Shown here piece by piece: positions 1 to 9,200 of a stretch of 64,000 nt of DNA; within the stretch, counting starts at the first letter, position 1; every line of letters starts with the position of its first letter. Under the pieces are notes generated by a model. It had not been told where the DNA came from. It did no database searches and was given only the letters and a program-made list of their open reading frames with translations. The translations under genes and the position numbers were made by a program. Location of the stretch: positions 1,984,001 to 2,048,000 of the forward strand of contig CAJFCV020000002.1 in assembly GCA_904066235.2 (NCBI GenBank). Direction: 5' to 3'. The stretch comes from Bursaphelenchus xylophilus (Eukaryota > Nematoda > Chromadorea > Rhabditida > Aphelenchoididae).

Positions 1-1788
1 TTGAATATTCAACAGATTTTTGCCTGTTTCAAATCAGAATGGAGCTAAAGAAGTCACATGTGCTCCTTGAATTCTATGTCGCATGTAAACTTTTAGGTTT
101 TCGGGTAATTCCAAAGGCAGCTTGAAATAAGAAAATTCCAGATTATTTAACAGTGAAGTGTACAGTATGGCCACAAAAACTACCGTTTCTCAGCAAAAAT
201 CGGGAAACGTTTTTCGCCCGGCCGGCTATCCTCATTTTTTGTACCCCTTTGCCGAAAAAAGATCGTTTATCCATTTCCGGATGAGTCGGCAGTTCCATGC
301 ATAAATGAAACAGGGTACCCTAATTAGTACTATTAAATATAAAACTGGTTTAACCGGCCGAACTGTTATTCGGAACTATGAAACCACCAAAATTTTTGTA
401 ACAAGATGTAAATTAGAAACTACCCCTAAACGAAAGATTTGGAGTCCTACTACTGTTACATCCAAGAACTGCCCAAATTAGAGCAGCATAGGATTCGTCA
501 TCGGTGTCTAAAAATTGAATTTTGTCATAAGTCCTACAGTGAGGGACCGGATCCAATGGCAAAAAAACGCTTTGAAGGAAAGGGCGCGCTTTTCAAAGAG
601 GAGTTTTTAAGCTTGTTAGAGAAGGGAAGGGTTTGGAGACGTTTTGGTCCCTTCCGGGAAGCAAAATGGGACGTTTTTTGCCATTGGATCAGGTCCCTCA
701 CTGTAAATAACGCTGCGATGAGTTGAACTACTATTATAATATTCATCATTAGGGTACCCTTTTTATTTCTGCAAGAAATTGAAGACTCGGCCGGAATGGG
801 TTAAAACTAGTCCTTCCGGAAAGTCGCCGGAGAGATTTTTGACGTTGTTCGAAGAAAGTCAGGGTGCGAGCGACAGCCCAAAAAAGCCTATCGCACAGTA
901 CAAAGAGCAAAAAAGTGCACAGTGCAAGCTGAACTTTTTTTTCTCACAGATTGTCGATGCGCGTATGGCCGATTTCTGTCCGGCGGCCTTCCAGACGGAC
1001 AAAAAGTATATCTCTGCTCTTCGAAGGAGTTTTAGGAATTGGTGACGTACTAGAGCACGTATGCCATTTTCGGAAAAAAAATCAAAGAATCATCCAGACG
1101 CTTTTGGCACTACTCGCTTAACGGTCCTTCCCAACATCTCCAGCCAACAACAAAAACCATAACCGTAACAACGAAAAAAAGCAGACAAGACCTCACACCA
1201 CCACTCATCAATACCTGACATTTAACCCCCATAATGACGGCCTTTCGCCGCCTTTTTAACAAGGGAATTATAATTACCGAGGCATACAAAAACTGCCGGC
1301 CGAGTGATGTGAAAATGCACACGGAAGTAAGTCTTGTTGTCGACGGTCAGCTTAAGCTGTCAGCCATTGCTCAACTACACCGAGAAAATATACAAATGGT
1401 AATTATGGCACGGATATAAGAGAGTGGTAAACAACGTGCTTATACGCGATCATCGCGATTATTACAAAAGGCTACAAATTTCGCTTTAACAATGGGGTTT
1501 CGAAAAATTTTTAATGTCAAAAAATTGAAATACTGTTTCATTTACAACATTTAAAAGTGCAGTTACATTTTTACATCTTCAAGTTGAAAGATTCTTCTCT
1601 CAATCCGCAATTCTTTGAATGCCAAAAATTCTTGGCATTCTGTTGCAACCTCAAAAAATAATTCGGAAAAACGCGTCTTTGAGGATTAGGGGTTTGTGCA
1701 ACGTCACATAAAACTCATTTGAATAAAAACATAAAATTCATTTTGAGTTTTTGATGGAAAAACGGAAGACTTTATTTTACACCTCCTA
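1..1788. other. Upstream region without a supported gene
   Basis: No exon chain can be supported here. The region holds one TA-flanked palindromic element (537-703) and, at about 780-1000, a degenerate repeat rich in GTGCAC/GCACAGTGC words. Related sequence recurs at about 42285-42440 and 51175-51330. A 61-codon frame at 1234-1419 followed by GTAAGT-like sequence was considered but has no recognisable partner exon. Confidence 0.6.
537..703. repeat. Palindromic MITE, family F2 (CAGTGAGGGACC termini)
   Basis: Perfectly ended inverted repeat: it starts CAGTGAGGGACC and ends GGTCCCTCACTG. The arms match for most of the element (GATCCAATGGCAAAAAACG-type subterminal words on both sides). It is flanked by TA on each side, the duplication left by Tc1/mariner elements, and the CAGTG terminus is also Tc1-like. 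At 167 bp it cannot code for a transposase. Relatives are at 11319-11568, 30911-31160, 54879-55104 and, partial, 46850-46925. Confidence 0.85.
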
Positions 1789-2412
1789 ATGCGGCTGGTC
1801 TTGTATTTTGTCCTTGTTTTTTCTCTTATTATGAATGTAAATGGCTTTCAAAATCTTCAGAAGCATGTCAGGCAAGTCTTAAAATCGATTTTTATCAATT
1901 TTGTTCATCTTTTTTAGTAATTTTATCCGGAACTCTCGAAAAACAGCATGTGGACCAAAGGGAGTCGACAATATTTCGGTCGCAGCTGCTACAATGATGG
2001 AACTACACTGCAAAAAAGAGTTCCGTAAGTCTTTTACTCCTTATTTGATTGAGATTTAGGTAAAACAGGGCTTATTGACTTCGGTTTATATTATTTGCAT
2101 TTCAATTTCAGATCTTGTGGACAAGTGTTGTGTTGAACATGATAATTGCTATAATTGTGGAGGCAAATCGCAACGGCAGTGCGACCAGAAGTTTAAACAA
2201 TGTCTAATTGTAAGTTGAAAAGCCTTTACGAACCCGTTTTATCAATGTTCTTCAAAATCCGAGCCATTTTCCTTCAGCTGTCTGGTACAATATAATTTTT
2301 CTTCCAGAAAGCCAGCGGTAACAATCAACTCTGTACCTCTGTTGGCGAAATGTTCAGCACGGCCGTGGAGAAGTTCGGAAAAGCATTTTTTAAAACCAAC
2401 TGCGAGCTTTAA
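1789..2412 (+). CDS. Secreted phospholipase A2-like protein
   Basis: Four exons: 1789-1871, 1918-2024, 2112-2209, 2308-2412, giving 130 residues. Residues 1-19 (MRLVLYFVLVFSLIMNVNG) look like a cleavable signal peptide. The core has the secreted phospholipase A2 active-site pattern: Cys69-Cys70, His73-Asp74, Cys76-Tyr77 (CCVEHDNCY). Further cysteines follow (NCGGK, QCDQKF, QCL), as in the nematode members of the family, which hydrolyse the sn-2 ester of phospholipids with Ca2+. A classical YGCYCG calcium loop is not evident, so activity is inferred only from the His-Asp pair. Intron 1 must use a GC donor (GTCAG|GCAAGT) with a normal TTTTTTAG acceptor, because the nearby GT donors put a stop codon into exon 2. 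Introns 2 and 3 are GTAAGT...CAG. An AATAAA signal lies at 2506-2511. The start is the first Met and begins the signal peptide. Confidence 0.85.
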
Positions 2413-2780
2413 CATCACCAATCCCTTCATATTATCTATAAGCCATCCTTCTTCATATTTGATCTCAAAAAAAATTTTTAATATTCTTTCTAGTCAAAAG
2501 CGATGAATAAACATATCGAAGAAAATTTCATGTCACATATGATTGCAATTTTCAATCAGCAACACACTTGAATCATCCTTCATAAAGCGGCCGAACGATT
2601 CAATTCTAATTTAGAAAGCTAATCATTTCGAGATCAAAACATTTGTTTTATTTCTCTCTCGTAAACACATAAAAGGTGATCGCGTTTCATTTCATAAACG
2701 CAAAGACACCCGTTTCCGATTTCTTTACCTTGAGCGGTGAAGTCACTTTTTCGTGGATGTTATATGAGTAATACTTCTTA

Positions 2781-3235
2781 CAGAGGAAGTACCCCAAGTG
2801 CGACGCTCAGATTTTAATGAAACTTGTCACAAATTTAGAATATTTTTTGTAAAATATATGCGAAAATCCTAGCTCGCGCTTTGCCGAAACAACTTAGATT
2901 TTTAGTTCGAAAGTTGGCGAAAATTTGACACTTCTGGCCGAACTTCGGCACGAAAAGTTTCATGCCTATTTCTACCATAGAGGGTAATGTTTCCACAAAA
3001 AATCTATTTTTTCCGCGCTAAACTAGCAAAGTTATGGCCAAAAAGTGCTTTTCTCTCTGACCGCTCTCCACGTTTAGTGTACTCTATCGGTGGCAAAAAT
3101 CGTTCAATGTCTCGGCGGCACCTGCAAAGCGCGAGCTAAAACTTTCTGGAACTGATATATATATAACAGTCTATTCCCGATGTGTGTGCAAAATTTAAGG
3201 AAAATCTGAGCGTCGCACTTGGGGTACTTCCCTTG
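2781..3235. repeat. TIR element, family F3 (CAAGGGAAGTACCCCAAGTGC ends)
   Basis: The termini are inverted copies. The left end reads CAGAGGAAGTACCCCAAGTG with CGACGCTCAGATTTT after it. The right end is its complement, finishing in GGGTACTTCCCTTG. Both sides are flanked by TTA, the three-base TWA-type duplication known from PIF/Harbinger elements (family placement is inference). Length is 455 bp with no coding capacity. Other copies or pieces: 18290-19079, about 29110-29200, 33378-33590, 34841-35570, 36058-36840, 45600-46135, and diverged pieces at 41440-41520 and 51000-51570. Confidence 0.8.
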
Positions 3236-3377
3236 TTAGTAAAACGTACTGTGGTTTTTTATCCTATCTTATTGTACGAATTCTCAATACCGACCTTTTG
3301 ATTTTACAACTTTATCCGTTGTAATTTACTCTAACCATCGTAAATTTGATGAATTACAGCTTTAATCCCTTATAAAA

Positions 3378-3933
3378 ATGAACCAAAAAACTTTACTTCT
3401 GCTAGTCACCCTACTTTATCTCCATCAAACCTCATCATTCAATATAACCGAAGCTATCAAATCCATTGGTCGGAAAAAACAAAGCGTCTCAGTTAGGGGC
3501 CGCTTGTTATGCCAAAACAATCCCATCGGAGGTGTGGTAAGTTCTCACCTACTATTGTAGAACGTTTAGTAAAAGAAAGTAAAACTGTACGACCACGACC
3601 ATTTCACGTTGGATGATTTGATGGATGCTGGTTATTCTAGTCAAAATGGCTACTTTTTGTTGGCCGGCTACAGCAAAGAGATCATGACTTTGAATACTCA
3701 TCTGAATGTGTACGTTTTATATTGCTTCTTTTATAATATTTTCCTTTAGATACCATCGATGTAATTACACAACTCAAATCCCTACTTGCTTTCAAAAGTT
3801 CACCATCAAGATTCCAAAGAGCTATGTGTTGGAAGCTGAAGTCCCAGACCTTACCAAAGGCTATGACGTTGGGCAAATCAAGCTAGAGGAACCCCAACCT
3901 GGGCAATCTACAGACTGTGTCAATCTTAGCTAA
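3378..3933 (+). CDS. Transthyretin-like (TTL) family secreted protein, apparent frameshift
   Basis: Three exons: 3378-3536, 3577-3709, 3750-3933. Residues 1 to about 20 (MNQKTLLLLVTLLYLHQTSS) form a signal peptide. SVRGRLLCQNNPIGGV, then KVKLYDHD, FTLDDLMDAG and NVYHRCNY follow the nematode TTL fold: GxLxC, VKLYDxD, DDLM, and the conserved Cys after LNxYH. These are small secreted beta-sandwich proteins, expanded in nematodes, some of which bind lipids or act as signals. Intron 1 is 40 nt (GTAAGT...AAAAG); intron 2 is 40 nt (GTACGT...TTTAG). Oddity: after KVKLYDHD (ending 3600) the family-matching frame continues only one frame over (CATTTCACG from 3600), so one base appears to be missing near 3597-3602. 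Staying in the first frame gives a TGA at 3628. An alternative donor at 3531/3532 joined to 3571 keeps the frame open but loses the VKLYD motif. This is either an assembly error or a recent pseudogene. Confidence 0.8.
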
Positions 3934-4163
3934 GCAAACAGCCTTGTAATAATGTAATAAGAGAGCCTAATTTTCCGTTCATACTGAAGAAAAGATACTA
4001 CTTGACAACTCATGTTTGACAGTATTTATTTATTGATTATAACTTACAACCATGTGAAGACGACGCTCGCGCCGTATAATCAGGAAAAATGAAAAGATTG
4101 AACATCAAATGTTAAAAATTGTTGCAAAGGGGGAGATCATTACAATGGTCGGTAGGGGGGTGT

Positions 4164-4415
4164 TTATTGGCCTTTTTTGTACTCGGCCATCGCCTTTTCG
4201 TATCGCTTCTTGTCGTCCTCTGCCTTCTTCTCCCATTCGCTTTTGTCGCTGAGTTTGCCCCATTCGACACCGGCGGCCTTGGCGACGTCGCTGACACTCA
4301 TGCCCGGCTTCTTCAGGCGCTGGCGGTTCTCCTGCATCCACAAGAAGAAGGCGGACATGGCACGCTTGGGGGCGTTAGGGTCCTTTCCGCGCTTGGTAAC
4401 TCCTCCCTTGGCCAT
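4164..4415 (-). CDS. Single HMG-box chromatin protein, copy 1
   Basis: Intronless frame of 83 residues starting MAKGGVTKRGKDPNAPKRAMS. After a short basic arm, the whole protein is one HMG box of the non-sequence-specific HMGB/NHP6 type: PNAPKRAMSAFFLW, the wedge aromatics, VAKAAGVEWGKL and the Lys-rich third helix ending EYKKGQ. Such proteins bend DNA and loosen nucleosomes; the size suits the C. elegans HMG-1.1 type. The ATG is followed by alanine as in the paralogue and is the only sensible start. An AATAAATAAATA signal lies downstream (complement of about 4024-4036). The closest relative is the gene at 5581-5835, with which it forms a tandem pair on the same strand. The long plus-strand frame overlapping it is its shadow. 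Confidence 0.93.
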   Translation of the reverse strand: MAKGGVTKRGKDPNAPKRAMSAFFLWMQENRQRLKKPGMSVSDVAKAAGVEWGKLSDKSEWEKKAEDDKKRYEKAMAEYKKGQ

Positions 4416-5580
4416 TTTAAGTTTGGGTTAGTTCTGAAGTAGAGGAAAGGTAACCAAAGTCAAATGGGGATTATAATATTGATCATACGCGAAAAAACCA
4501 CGAAGAAACTGCACGTTGATTGCAATGCGATATTCAGGATAACAATCCAAACTCAAAATGCAGTTTCAATTATAAAACGACAGTAAAAGTTCCAAATTAT
4601 CTGTTACTCTTCTAAAGTAAATTCAGCTACAATACCCCAGTCGCCGAAATTTGATACAATGAGTAATAAAAACCAAGGATACTTATCAATACCTTACAAA
4701 ATAAATCTATCTCTAAAACTCAAGGCAGCCTCATTTATATAGACCATAACACCAAGAGCAAACCTCTCCGCTCGCTCGATCTGCAGTGAATGTCTTGCCT
4801 TAATGCCGAAGAAAGTGGGAAAGCGCTAGCACCGCCTCCTGATCGCTTGCGTTCCAGTGTTTTGGCGCCAAATTTTCAGCAAAAAGAAAGCTCGCGATTT
4901 GGCGGGGTTTCGCGCTTTTCGCTGGCGGAAAGCGCAGCGATCAGCTCTCAACTAAAAATATACGGGACAAGAAGCGAATCGTATGTAAGTAAATGCATCA
5001 AAAGACACGTACACGAGCAATAAAACCCTCGCTCAGCCAGTTTAAAAAATCGGGAACTACGTACAAACGAAACAATCGAAAATTTCAAATTTCTGCAGCT
5101 ACAGAAAATCGAAGCGAGATGGTGAAGACAAACGCTTTGCACAGAAGGAAGCGTTTATCCGCAGTACCAATAAAAACTGGTAAAAACTCGCAAAAGCAAA
5201 AACCTGAAATATAAGAAACACAACTATAAAAATTAGAATGAAAAGCAATAAATGCCCGGTCTATTAACCGTGTCTGTGTCAAAGCCTGTGGAAAAACTGT
5301 TCTTTCATTTTATTCATTGGAGAGCTGGGAAATCAAGGCGTATTAGTAGTGACAAAGGGAAATTAAATTTCCGATACATAAAGATTTACAATATAAAACC
5401 GACTCTTTTGGCATCAATAGGGCCAGTTTCAGAATATCCAAATTTAGGGCAATTTTTCCGCCCACGTTTTTCTTTAAAAGAAATCTGGAGGTAGAGGAGA
5501 GTAGATGGAGTAAGATGGAAAAAATTGAAATTTACAACAGTGGAGTTCATGTACAGGATGGTGTCGATAAAACCATGTCA
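4416..5580. other. Spacer between the HMG-box paralogues
   Basis: About 1.16 kb with no supported gene. It must carry the promoter of the downstream HMG gene (reading minus from 4415) and the 3' end of the upstream one. A possible AATAAA on the minus strand lies near 5309-5314. No TIR element was recognised. Short frames on both strands have no recognisable domain. Confidence 0.5.
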
Positions 5581-5835
5581 TTAAGCTTGCCCTTTTTTGT
5601 ACGCGGCCAATTCTCTCTCATATCGTTTTTTGTCATCTTCGGCCTTCTTTTCCCACTCCTTCTTGTCGCCCAATTTTCCCCATTCAACTCCGGCGGCTTT
5701 GGCAACATCGGCTACGCTCATGCCGGGCTTCTTCAGACGCTGACGGTTTTCCTGCATCCAGAGGAAAAACGCGGACATGGCACGTTTTGGGGCATTGGGA
5801 TCCTTTCCCTTCTTGGTAACTCCTCCTTTGGCCAT
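5581..5835 (-). CDS. Single HMG-box chromatin protein, copy 2
   Basis: Intronless 84-residue frame, nearly the same protein as the one at 4164-4415: same length, same MAKGGVTK start, same box. Differences are few and conservative (TKK/TKR, SVAD/SVSD, LGDKKEW/LSDKSEW, RELAAYKKGQA/KAMAEYKKGQ). It is a member of the HMGB/NHP6-like DNA-bending proteins. On the minus strand, a clear 3' splice site (TTTTTTTCAG, complement of 5863-5872) lies 27 bases before the ATG, so the mRNA is either trans-spliced to a leader or has a 5'-UTR intron. The pair arose by tandem duplication. The coding sequences are far better conserved than the flanks, so both copies are probably under selection. Confidence 0.93.
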   Translation of the reverse strand: MAKGGVTKKGKDPNAPKRAMSAFFLWMQENRQRLKKPGMSVADVAKAAGVEWGKLGDKKEWEKKAEDDKKRYERELAAYKKGQA

Positions 5836-6280
5836 GTTTACAGTGATAAGTCGGGATTACAACTGAAAAAAACAGGTTCTTAGAGTTGCAAAAGATTTCT
5901 TTGCAAGGCATCGCGATATAATCGAAAAAGTCGGGTAGTGAAAATTGCGACATACGGGAAACAGTCCGGTGACGAACGCATTTAAAATAACGCAGATCCT
6001 CGAAAATATAACGCGGTAAATATCGTAACAAACATTCGTCCCCAAAAATCCCAATCCCAAAAAAAAATCATGACTTGCGCTGAGGACATGTAGGTATGCA
6101 TAACCGATGAGAACGGCAAGATTATGGACAAAAACTCAAGTAGACATAACTAAAGTCATCTTTATTGAGGTAAGACCACGTCAAAATAGACCTTTCTTCG
6201 AAACATCAGTGAGAAATTTGAGTTGGACTCAAAAAATGAGAGAATAAATAGTCAATATAGTTAGTAATCTTCCATTCTTC

Positions 6281-9200
6281 TTATCGGATTGATGGTGCAT
6301 TCGTCGACGAGTTTTGGAGTTTCATTTGGCGCATGGTTGAGGTTAGTGCCGAGACCGATTTGTCTTGTTTCCAGCAGTTCCAGAGGCGGAGAGTTTCGTC
6401 CGAGGCGGCTGAGAGGACAAATTGACCACATGGTGACTGGGTGAGGGAGAGGATGCGACCAGTGTGGCTGTCGATATCGCCGACGGCTTCGAACTTCTGA
6501 TTTTTGTAGTGATGGAAGCGAAGGAAGGACCTGGGATTGCCGTGCGAGGTGCACATCTCCTTGTAGTTCTTGTTGAAGAGGATTCCGGATATCTGAAAGG
6601 GAACAGTCATATACCTTACAGTGTAAATTTAGAACCAAATGCCCTGGTTCCATTACCGAACTCTATTCCGATATCAGATCCCCAATTCTTACCTGATTAT
6701 CCGTATTGTAAGAGCTGTGCAATTGCCCAGTTGATAAGTTCCAAATCTTGACGGTTCCATCATTCAAACCTCCGCCAGTCGCGACCATATTATTGTTCAT
6801 TCCGAGGAACGGCACGAATTCGATGGCTTTGACCGTTGCGGTGTGTTCCACAAAGGTATGGGTCGGCTGAGGGTCATCAGCGCCGATTTGGCGTTCGTCC
6901 CACACATTGACGGTTTGATCCGCTCCACCGCTGACCAAGTGCTTCTCATCCGGCGACCATTTCACTCCACATACTTCTCCAGTGTGCAAGTCAAAGTCTC
7001 CGATCAAACTTTGGGCTCTTCGGGTGTCATGGTTGTAGATTCGGCCTGATCTGCATCCGTAGGTGACGACGCTCTTCTTCCACGAGATACATCCGATCCT
7101 TTGGAGTTGAGAGGTGATGGTTCTGAGATTTCGCTTTGTCGTGACGTCATACAGCTTCAATTGGCCGTTCGTTAGGCCAACGCTCAGATACCGTCCTTCT
7201 TCCGACCATTTCACCGACGACACCGAAACTCCATCAAACTCATCCAAAGTGTCGACATCTCCGCTCTCCGCGTGCCACAAATACACCACATTGTCCAGGG
7301 CGACCGCCACCACATTTGTTTGGCCCCAGTCCATGATGTTCAAATAAAAGTCATCGTTTATCGTGGGAGCGTCGAGGATTCGGACCGGCGACTTCGGCAG
7401 ATATCTTTGATGTCTTTTGGCGGTCGAGGACGGCTGTACACACGTGTACATGACGGCTGGCTTGCTTCGGTGGCCCGGCGGAGGTTTCGGGCACAGTCCA
7501 CGCTTGTACGAGACTATTCGGAGGTCGTTCGGGGCACTGGAGATGTCGCCGGCGGAGCGCGCTCTCATCAGCCGCATCTTCATGTCCCGGCGATCCTTCG
7601 ACTCTGGAGAGCATGGTGCCGAGCTGGAGGTGTTCAATGGGTCCTGAAATTATGTTAGATTAGCTCGTTGTAGATTTAGAAAATAGGAAAATGGAAAGGT
7701 TTTCATTTTACCAAAAAATATTCAAAAAAGATTTTTCCCCCAAAAAATATTTAAAAATATTCAAAAAACTACATCATTGCAAAATCTACAGTAACCCAAC
7801 TACCCTAAATTCGCCGTATTTTACATTTCCCACCCCATTACTATTCCAAGTGATGCCCCTCCGTCTTTTCGCCCCGAAAAATCGATAGTTGAGACGCGCC
7901 GAATGACAATTATTTTCGCGGCGGGTCAATTTTTGAATTCGAATCTTTATAATCTCCACTTTAGAAACTTTCGAAACTTCAAAAACTTATTGGAGACAAA
8001 GGCCAAACCAAATCCGGGGCCATTCCCATCCCTGGGGGGCTTGGCCGTTCCTACTCGCAAAAATTTCGCAGTGCTCGCAACTTTTGGCACGCGTTCTCAA
8101 AGAGGTCCAGAATATGGAACAGTGCTCCAAAATAGTCTACAGACCTCTCTGACTCATTACTACATAGTATTTTGGTCATGCTTTAGCTACAACATGCAAC
8201 GAGACCAACCTACAGTATGCCTTCAAGGCGATTTCCAGTGTAACTTCAAGAAGCCATATCTCCGCGCCAAGGCTAAACCAGCCAAACCATCCAACTACAA
8301 ATCGATTCTAGAGGTCTTCAACTACCCCATAACTCCAAAAAATCGATTGGTCCAGTTGAGAACAACGGCGCTGGGTACGTCGAGAAATTTCCACTACACA
8401 ACACAGCGCCCAGCAGTGAAAAACACAGGCAAGCGTCTTTGCACTGCGCTCTGTGGTGGCAATGGAGTGAAGGGAAGAGGACTGCTGGCTGAAGGCGAAC
8501 CACTGGAAATGGGGGGCTGTTGGGGGGAGCTCAACAGAGAACAACGGGGGGCTCCTCTTCTTTCCCATTCTCCACTGCGTTTTCCACTGGCAACGGTCGT
8601 TTCAGTGGGGCGAAGGAAGCGAGGGAAGGCTGAAGAAGAGAGCACTGAACTAACACCCCGGGCTCGGAGCCTGGCCTGCTCGCAACAACGAGCACTATTT
8701 CCTCTTCCCTCTGTCTTCGTGCGGAGGCAGAGGGTGGGGAAATAGTGGGCGTTCGTCCCTCCAATCCTCCAGACGGCCGACACTCTTCGTTAGCGGGCGC
8801 TCTCTTCGTTCGCTTTCCGCGCCTGCCTTCATTGCGCTATCGAAGAGAGGAGAGAAGCCCTGTGAGAGAGGCACTGGGCGTAGGGCTCGTCGATTTTTGC
8901 GTTGTTTGTGTGAAGACATGGGCGCCGCCACCACGCCGGCTTTCCGCTTCTTTTCGCTAACGAAACATGCTAGGGCAGGCAGAAAAAGAGAGTGCTGGAG
9001 CGTCGTGGGGGAAGAGGAAGGGTAGTGGAAAGAAACGCGAGCACTGGGCGCCCAGAAAGGGCCTTCACCCGTCGCTCTCCGCTGGTTCGGGTGGCTTGCA
9101 CGGGGCAAGCAAGGGGAGTGGGGTGGTGGCGAGCAGGGGGCGCCGAGACGGCGTGGATGGAAGAGGCGAGCAGGGGGCTTAGAGAGGGGCCGTGCATTCA

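Noticed and set aside
439..726. 95-codon plus-strand frame
   Set aside because: It overlaps the F2 palindrome and simply reads through its arms; no independent coding evidence.
1234..1419. 61-codon frame MTAFRRLFNKGIIITEAYKN... with a GTAAGT-like word
   Set aside because: No recognisable family, and no partner exon with a matching phase before the next gene at 1789.
4119..4442. 107-codon plus-strand frame opposite the HMG gene
   Set aside because: Antisense shadow of a strongly conserved HMG box; the same shadow exists opposite copy 2 (5515-5883).
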